NCBI GenBank assembly: GCA_963932465.1
Contig: OZ010788.1
Coordinates: 200,324,559 to 200,388,558 of the forward strand
DNA: 64,000 nucleotides
Reading direction: 5' to 3'
From: Maratus speciosus
Taxonomy: Eukaryota; Arthropoda; Arachnida; Araneae; Salticidae
Below are positions 58,142 to 64,000 of the stretch, one piece after another. The notes under the pieces were generated by a model. That model was not told where the DNA came from. It was given only the letters and a program-made list of their open reading frames with translations, and searched no databases. The translations under genes and the position numbers were made by a program. The stretch's first letter is position 1. Every line of letters begins with the position of its first letter.

Positions 58142-58345
58142 GGCACGGATGTCATATACGCCCATATTGGCGCGATTTTTTTTTTGACGCCGAAGTCATA
58201 TACGCACCGGTTACTTAACTGGCGCCAAAGTGTCGTTATTTTGCTTGTAATTGTAACCCGAATGTTGTTTATGCTGTTGATGTTTTCGCCAAATTGGCGT
58301 CGGAAAAAAATTCCGCCAATATGGGGCATATATGACATCTGTGCC
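58142..58345. mobile_element. GGCACAG-TIR MITE, copy 3
   Basis: 204 bp, ends GGCACGGATGTCATATACGC and the complement of GGCACAGATGTCATATATGC; flanks AAATTGTC (58134-58141) and AAATTGTA (58346-58353), 8 bp with one mismatch. Same orientation and internal order as copy 1. Confidence 0.86.
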
Positions 58346-58353
58346 AAATTGTA

Positions 58354-59298
58354 TACATATGGAAAAAATTGCTTGTGAGTATGAAGCAGTAAATAGGTTG
58401 CCAGAAAATACGTTGGCAAACTTCTTTCTCGCCAAGAAACTTTTCTCCGAAGTATTGTACATAAGCAATGATTGCTAGAAATGCATTTTTAATTATGATA
58501 TGCGCTTTTATGTTTCACTACATTTATGCATACTATACTCTGTGTATAAATGCTACAGTTCATATGCAGGGCTACACAAAAGAATTCGTAAAGGTTACTG
58601 AGTATGAGAGTAAATTGCCTAAAGGTGGTTTTTAAAGGAGTAATGCATTTTTACGCTGAACTGCATTTAGTTTCCTAAGAAATGTTTGTAGAATATAGAT
58701 AAAATGATATACATGGTCACGCAAAGAATTGGATACATAACCGCCTATGTATGATAATATCTGGAAATGTGATTTCAGTAGTTTTAAGAGTAGTTTAAAT
58801 TAAATTTTAGCTAAAAGTGGCATGTAATAACGGTACTATTGGCTATGGACGCTAACTGCTGAAATCAATTTTTAATTTTTTTTATGCGTTTTCTAAAATG
58901 TTTACTTAGTTATCTTGGTACTTCTTAGTTATCCCGTCGACCAAATTACTGTCGCAAATTGTAAGATTAATTGCCAATAATGGTTGCCATTAATTAATTA
59001 ATTAAATACCAATAATGGCCAATAAAACCATTAATTCGACGTTTTATTTGTATTTTTTTAATGTTTTACTATTGATTTGACGATTTATATAATTTCGCGA
59101 AATTGGTCGACGGGATATCTAAGAAGTAACGTTATCTTATTTACCTTATTTCCCTAAATAACGAAGTTTTGTTAAAGCATTTAGGATGTGTTGGAAAGTG
59201 TTTCATATTCGCATGCTTAACGCATGATTTTTCTTTCTTCTTTAGTCTTATTTTGCATTTATTTTATTCTTAATTTTTTAGTCTTTTACTGCTTTATA
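58354..59298. other. Tandem-family relics
   Basis: 58490-58730 carries units of the 11040-type family (GCAGGGCTACACAAAAGAATTC, CATGGTCACGCAAAGAATTG). Around 58935-59115 GTCGAC..AATT recurs inverted (CCCGTCGACCAAATT / AATTGGTCGACGGG), possibly a further small palindromic MITE with TTAG(T/A)TATCCCGTCGACC ends. Confidence 0.45.
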
Positions 59299-59306
59299 GA
59301 AACTTT

Positions 59307-59518
59307 GGCACAGTTGTCATATACGTTATGATATATTGGCGCGATTTTTTTCCGACGCCAATTTGGCGAAAACATCAAGAGAATAAACAACAACATCCGG
59401 ATTACCATATCAAGCAAAATTACAACACTTTGGCGCCAGTTAAGTACCCGTTGTGTATATGACATTGGCGTCAGAAAAAAATCGCGCCAATATGGGGCGC
59501 GTATATAACATCTATGCC
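59307..59518. mobile_element. GGCACAG-TIR MITE, copy 4 (inverted)
   Basis: 212 bp, opposite orientation to copies 1 and 3 judged from the internal TAACCCGGATGTTGTTTATG block. Perfect 8-bp duplication GAAACTTT (59299-59306, 59519-59526). Ends GGCACAGTTGTCATATACG and complement of GGCATAGATGTTATATACGC. Confidence 0.88.
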
Positions 59519-59526
59519 GAAACTTT

Positions 59527-61179
59527 AATATTTAATGTTTAAACTCTTCGCTCCACTCCCCTTGCATATAGTACACACTATAACACGTATAGCGCAAAAT
59601 AATAGACAGTTTGGTACTTTTCCACTGTAGGGGTTTTGGCATTTTTTAAAAAAAGCTTGGTGTAATTTGGGCATCAGAAAGTGAGATTTGGGTACTTTTC
59701 CGTTATGCGGACACCATTGTCGCCAAGCGTAATAGTTGGCGCAAAATCGTGAATTGAAGCATTTGAAAAATAAAAGAAAAACCATTGTCGATACTAAAGT
59801 GAGCATTTAAAAAATATAACATTTGAAAATTCCAGACTTTTACGAACTATTTCATCAAATCACAAATATATACTTAAAATAAGTGAACAAATAACTGCTA
59901 TAAAATAAAGCAATAAAATAAAACTCATATTAAACTGCTGGTATAAAATTACAAATATCTTTTAGGATTTTGAAATAATTGGCGTATTAGCATACATTTT
60001 GGCATGGTGTCCGTATAACAGAAAAATATCGAGATTTGTTGTCAAATCATATAAACAGCTATGAAAACAAATTTGATGAGCGTTTTTGTTTGTTTTATAT
60101 GTATACTATTGATGTTTTTATGTACAAATTACATCTGTTTCTGTATAAAATTAGAGAAATGGCTTTTTTATGTTAAATAAATCGTATAAATATCGAAAAA
60201 AATGCGTGTGTATATAAAATGAAACAGTGAAGAGGTTCCCGGAAAATATGTTACCAAATTTCCTTTTTCGCCAAGGCACCTATACTGGAAAAGTACCTAA
60301 AGCACATTAAAATCGCGCAGTTGTGAGCTCACACAGTACACCGTTGTCTATTGGCGTTTATTTTATTAGTAGCATCGGGAGAAAGATGTAAAGATGTACT
60401 TTAAATTCTCACCCGTAGATTTCGAAAAAATATCTTAAAAGTGTGGAGTTTAAATTAAATTTCGGTGACCTCCATTATGAAAGATTAATGGTTTTAAATG
60501 GGAATTTCGCCAAATTAGTCAGCTATCGCCAGGTTGGCTAACATTTGGCGCAACTGTGGTAACCCTGCATTAATATTTTTCAACAATTACTCATTTCAAT
60601 GAGGCGGTCCTACCGGAATAGTGAGGGACACACAGAGACTTGGATTTTTAAAACTGCAACAGAAGGGGGGGGGGGAACAATACTATGAACTTTATAGAAA
60701 AGAGTTACTTACAAAGATTAGGCTATGGGATAGGCTTTAAAAAATATATAGAGAGATAAAGATAAGACCAGCCGATAAATCGCAGCCATCCAAAAGTCAA
60801 AATACACTCTTCTCAAAATGCCTTACACGCAAGTGCGCGGAAGTCGGAATAATTTCGTATTTGTTCTTAATTTTTAGGGTAAGAATTCTCAGTGGCAGTC
60901 GAAACTCTCGTAGACTGCAAGTAGAGAGTTATTATGAAACCATCAGAGTTAATACTATGCGATTAATCAGTAAAACGACAAGTTAAGGTTGAAAAAAAAA
61001 AGGGGGGGGGGACAAATAATTGCTTTCAATACAAACTAAAAGAATAAATAAAATAATTTAAAAAAAAAATTAAAACAATGTCAAGAAAGAATAAACGCTT
61101 ATGCTAATTAATATTAACAGTTAAAATAAATAAATAAATAAATAAAAGAACAAAATTAACATTAATATTATTGCTATAA
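59527..61179. other. Mosaic of MITE-neighbour repeats
   Basis: 59640-59700 and 60020-60110 repeat sequence also at 57375-57480 (AAAAAAAGCTTGG, GGGCATCAGAAAGTGAGAT, AACAGCTATGAAAACAAAT). 60490-60560 (CGCCAAATTAGTC, TTTGGCGCAACTGTGGTAAC) resembles 25270-25350. G runs near 60665 and 60999. Non-coding up to the LINE junction. Confidence 0.45.
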
Positions 61180-64000
61180 ATTAATATTTTAGAAGCTAAA
61201 AGCAGACATTACAGATGTTTGAATTCTATAACTAACACAGAAGAGCTTAATATATTTACAGAATTGCTAATAGACACAATAAAAACGGCGATACGAGCCA
61301 CCTTCCGCCTTAAAAATCTTCGCAAAGCACCTGTTTTTACATTTTGGTCTCCGGAATTAAAATCAAAACGTAATTTACTAACAGCTTTGCGTAAAAAACT
61401 TAAAAATTTGAAACAGCTAAATTCACCCCCTGAAATTATCCAACAATTCAAATCCTCATACAACAAACAAGCTGCCATTTACAAACGGTCTATTCTTGAT
61501 GCCAAAAGCGCAGCTTGGAGGTCCTTTTGTTCGCACCAGAAGAATCCCTTTGGTGTTGCACAAAAATTCTTTTCTGGGAAGTTCTTCACTCCGGATGAAA
61601 TCCTCCTAGAGCGGCCTTCGGGCTTCTCGTCGAAACGTAATAATCTCGAATTCCTTACCAAACATCTTTTTGGTGAAACAGTCTATCCTAACCATAATAA
61701 TCTTGACATTAAATTTTCGAATTACTCTGATAAGCCTTTTTCTAATGCGGAACTTCGCGCCACACTTGGCAAATTCAAGGATAACAAAGCTCCTGGTGCT
61801 GACTCTATTGATTTCCGAATTCTCAAACGTTCCTTTAATATATTACCAGAGATTTTTACCCAATGGGCCAATCTCTGTCTTTCTTTCCATTATTTTCCTC
61901 TAACTTTGAGACAAGGGGAAGTAGTATATTTCCTTAAGCAAGGGAAGACTCCCTCTGAACCCAGCTCTTATCGCCCGATCTGCCTGCTTCCGGTGTTAGG
62001 TAAATTACTAGAAAAATTAATAGCTAAACGTCTTATTATTTTCCTCGAATCAAACAAGTTATTAAGTAATAGGCAATTTGGATTCAGAGAGGGCAGATCA
62101 TGTGAAAAAGCTCTTTCCGAAATCTTGACTTCCTGTGCTTTTAAAATTAGTGAAGGCAAATACACTTCCCTGGTCTCTCTTGATATTCAAGGCGCTTTCG
62201 ACAATGTTGAGTGGAGAGACATTCTCCTCCAACTTAGCATTCTAAATTGTCCGGGTAATATTGCTGGAGTCATTCGTTCTTATCTTTCTGAGAGAAGCAT
62301 TCTTGTTAACTGGGGAGCAGGAATCTCTATCCACCCACAGAAAAAGGGTTGTCCACAAGGTTCCTGCCTGGGGCCAATTCTTTGGCTTCTCATAGCTAAT
62401 ATTATTCTCTCAGAATTCGAAAAACTTGGTTACTTGCTTTTTGCGTTCGCGGATGACTTCAGCTTTATTTTCTCTGGTTTTCGGCGTCTGGACTTGGAGT
62501 TGGAGGCTGCTTTTGCTCTCCCAATTTTCTGTCAGCTGCTGGAATCACTGCACCTGCAACTTTCCACTAATAAATCCCAAGCCCTAACATTTGCAAAACC
62601 TTATAAACTTAAAAGGAAACCCACCATCAGAATAAATGGCACTAGCGTCCATCATGTCTCTAACCTTAAATTGTTAGGATTGTCAATAGATGAGCACTTG
62701 AACTGGTTCTCTCATATTAATTACCTTAAAATCAAACTAGTAAAATTTTATCATAACTCAAAAAGATTAACCACTAAATCTTGGGGTATTAAAAGCCATA
62801 TGCTAAAAATTTGGTACTCTACTATTGTTGAAAAAATTATCACCTATGGAGCATCTATTTGGGGGGGGGGGAATCTTACAAAAGCAGCACTTAATAAATT
62901 AGTTTCTATACAAAGGATGTTTCTCTTGCAAATTTCTAGGGGATATAGAACCATTTCCAGTTATGCTCTCAATATCTTGACAGGTATTCCTCCCATTTCC
63001 ATTACCATTAAATATGAGTTCACTAAAAGCAACATCATCCATTTGGAGAATGAAGCTCTCTCACAGCAATTTTTTCCACAAATGATGATTCAGCGTAAGA
63101 CTCTTGGCTGGCAGTTTCATCCGGCAGATGAGACTTCCCACCTACAAGTAAACCCGACTATAAATTCTTACTCTCCCACTCAAAATGTTATGGTCTTCAC
63201 CGATGGCTCACGCACTGTTACCGGAGTAGGTGCAGCTTTCTGCGCTACGAAAGGGAGTGAAGTGACTCATCGTTGGTCTTGCAGGCTGGATAACAATAAT
63301 TCCATTTTCCAAGCCGAACTCATTGCCATCTTTAAAGCTTTAGAGTGGATTTCTCAACAAAACCAAAATTTTTTAATTCCAGTTTTTAGCGATAGTCTTT
63401 CAAGCCTGCAGGCTATCTGTTCGTTTGGCTCAACAAATCCCCAGGTTATTGAGATTAAATCACTTCTCAAAAATCTTCTCTGGAAAACCTATTTAAGCCA
63501 CGTTTCAGCCCATAAGGGTATCCTGGGAAATGAAACGGCAGATATGTTGGCAAAGGAGGCAACTGCTAAACCATCAGTTGATTTTTCACTTCCAGTACCG
63601 CACTCACACATCAAAAGACATCTACGCGCTCATTTTATGAAAAAATGGCAGGATTACTGGGACTACTCAGATAAGGGTAGATATACCTATGATCTTGTCC
63701 CAGTGGTATCTTTGGATCTTCTGCTGCTTACTCCATCCACCACAGCTTTCCTTACCGGTCATGGTCCTTTTGGGGCATACCTCTTCAAGTTCAAAAGAGC
63801 CCTTTCTCCTCTATGTGAGTGCGGTGATGATGCTGTTGCCTCTCATTATTTCTATAATTGTCCTTTAACAGCTCGCTGGCATATCCGCCGTCCTCCTGTT
63901 CTTCCAGTTGGTTGGTTAGCAAATATTTTATCGCGCCCGATTTTGCTCTCAAAGCTTAAAAACATCTTCAACTTCTTATGTAACCTTTCAGTTTTACTCC
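61180..64000 (+). CDS. 5'-truncated LINE ORF2: reverse transcriptase plus RNase H
   Basis: One frame stays open from after a TAA at 61177 to the window end, 940 codons; no stop is reached. There is no endonuclease domain, so LINE sequence probably starts near 61205 in the linker (ITNTEELNIFTELLIDTIKTA). Reverse transcriptase: NKAPGADSIDFRILK (~201), SYRPICLLPVLGKLLEKLIAKRL (~265), SLDIQGAFDNVEW (~333), GCPQGSCLGPILW (~390), FAFADDF (~422). The thumb passes through an 11-G run (62861-62871) that stays in frame. RNase H: FTDGS (~672), QAELIAI (~711), FSDSLSS (~736), HKGILGNETADMLAKEA (~778) with all catalytic acids. A C-terminal CECG..H...C motif (~879) is present. RT plus RNase H and GAFDN point to the R1/I group of LINEs. 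It lacks a start codon context and an endonuclease, so this copy cannot move by itself. Confidence 0.93.
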   Translation, partial: MNILEAKSRHYRCLNSITNTEELNIFTELLIDTIKTAIRATFRLKNLRKAPVFTFWSPELKSKRNLLTALRKKLKNLKQLNSPPEIIQQFKSSYNKQAAIYKRSILDAKSAAWRSFCSHQKNPFGVAQKFFSGKFFTPDEILLERPSGFSSKRNNLEFLTKHLFGETVYPNHNNLDIKFSNYSDKPFSNAELRATLGKFKDNKAPGADSIDFRILKRSFNILPEIFTQWANLCLSFHYFPLTLRQGEVVYFLKQGKTPSEPSSYRPICLLPVLGKLLEKLIAKRLIIFLESNKLLSNRQFGFREGRSCEKALSEILTSCAFKISEGKYTSLVSLDIQGAFDNVEWRDILLQLSILNCPGNIAGVIRSYLSERSILVNWGAGISIHPQKKGCPQGSCLGPILWLLIANIILSEFEKLGYLLFAFADDFSFIFSGFRRLDLELEAAFALPIFCQLLESLHLQLSTNKSQALTFAKPYKLKRKPTIRINGTSVHHVSNLKLLGLSIDEHLNWFSHINYLKIKLVKFYHNSKRLTTKSWGIKSHMLKIWYSTIVEKIITYGASIWGGGNLTKAALNKLVSIQRMFLLQISRGYRTISSYALNILTGIPPISITIKYEFTKSNIIHLENEALSQQFFPQMMIQRKTLGWQFHPADETSHLQVNPTINSYSPTQNVMVFTDGSRTVTGVGAAFCATKGSEVTHRWSCRLDNNNSIFQAELIAIFKALEWISQQNQNFLIPVFSDSLSSLQAICSFGSTNPQVIEIKSLLKNLLWKTYLSHVSAHKGILGNETADMLAKEATAKPSVDFSLPVPHSHIKRHLRAHFMKKWQDYWDYSDKGRYTYDLVPVVSLDLLLLTPSTTAFLTGHGPFGAYLFKFKRALSPLCECGDDAVASHYFYNCPLTARWHIRRPPVLPVGWLANILSRPILLSKLKNIFNFLCNLSVLL

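Noticed and set aside
57054..58468. Frames of 107, 95 and 85 codons with similar peptides
   Set aside because: Their similarity comes from MITE inverted repeats (GGCACAG family) read in different frames, not from a protein family.

Overview
This is an AT-rich (by eye roughly two thirds A+T) piece of an animal nuclear genome in which I recognise no host gene, no rRNA and no CRISPR array. The elements present (piggyBac, hAT, Tc1/mariner-type TA elements, Helitrons, Jockey- and R1/I-type LINEs, tRNA-derived SINEs, a Penelope-like palindrome) suggest an arthropod. That assignment is inference from element types; nothing in the window fixes the species. Nearly all short open frames are chance ORFs inside repeats.

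Layout. 1-3.2 kb: a palindromic MITE, then a Helitron (629-3187) split by a second complete copy of its own family in the opposite orientation (1554-2786). 4.5-10 kb: a GC-rich hAT with 8-bp target duplication (4535-5750), two large foldback elements at TA sites (5893-6848, 7080-8921) and another hAT (9114-9850). 10.5-13.1 kb: two small TTAA-bounded elements, a degenerate tandem array and a TTA-flanked element with 53-bp inverted ends. 13.4-15.6 kb: Helitron fragments. 16.7-17.45 kb: a 740-bp near-perfect palindrome with 12-bp target duplications and a hammerhead-like core. 18.7-20.9 kb: a dead Jockey reverse transcriptase followed by a 1.5-kb TIR element.

23.07-25.62 kb: an almost complete piggyBac element (TTAA, TIRs, transposase with the aspartate catalytic set, frameshifted Cys-rich tail). 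26.4-27.4 kb: another complete Helitron copy. 28.8-33.5 kb: a kilobase-scale inverted repeat around a tandem array; one arm holds a MITE whose empty site is preserved in the other arm. 35.9-37.5 kb: a hAT whose right end plus flank is tandemly duplicated. 38.4-42.1 kb: tandem repeats, a mariner-type element, a tRNA-derived SINE with 13-bp duplications, and an inverted pair of tRNA-like genes inside one 14-bp duplication. 43-49.7 kb: a second copy of the GC-rich hAT, tandem repeats, a mariner element with transposase remnant, a hAT inserted in a TTAA-family repeat, and a foldback MITE.

51.2-54.9 kb: two full-length Helitrons of a second family in opposite orientation. A third Helitron 3' end lies at 55.87 kb. 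57-59.5 kb: four copies of a small TIR family with 8-bp duplications and a 207-bp apparently identical tandem duplication. 61.2-64 kb: a 5'-truncated LINE with an uninterrupted reading frame of at least 940 codons (reverse transcriptase plus RNase H) running off the end of the window.

Together the window reads as a layered record of transposition: several insertions can be dated relative to each other because removing one restores the repeat it interrupted. Only the piggyBac transposase and the terminal LINE look close to protein-coding competence; most other copies are non-autonomous.
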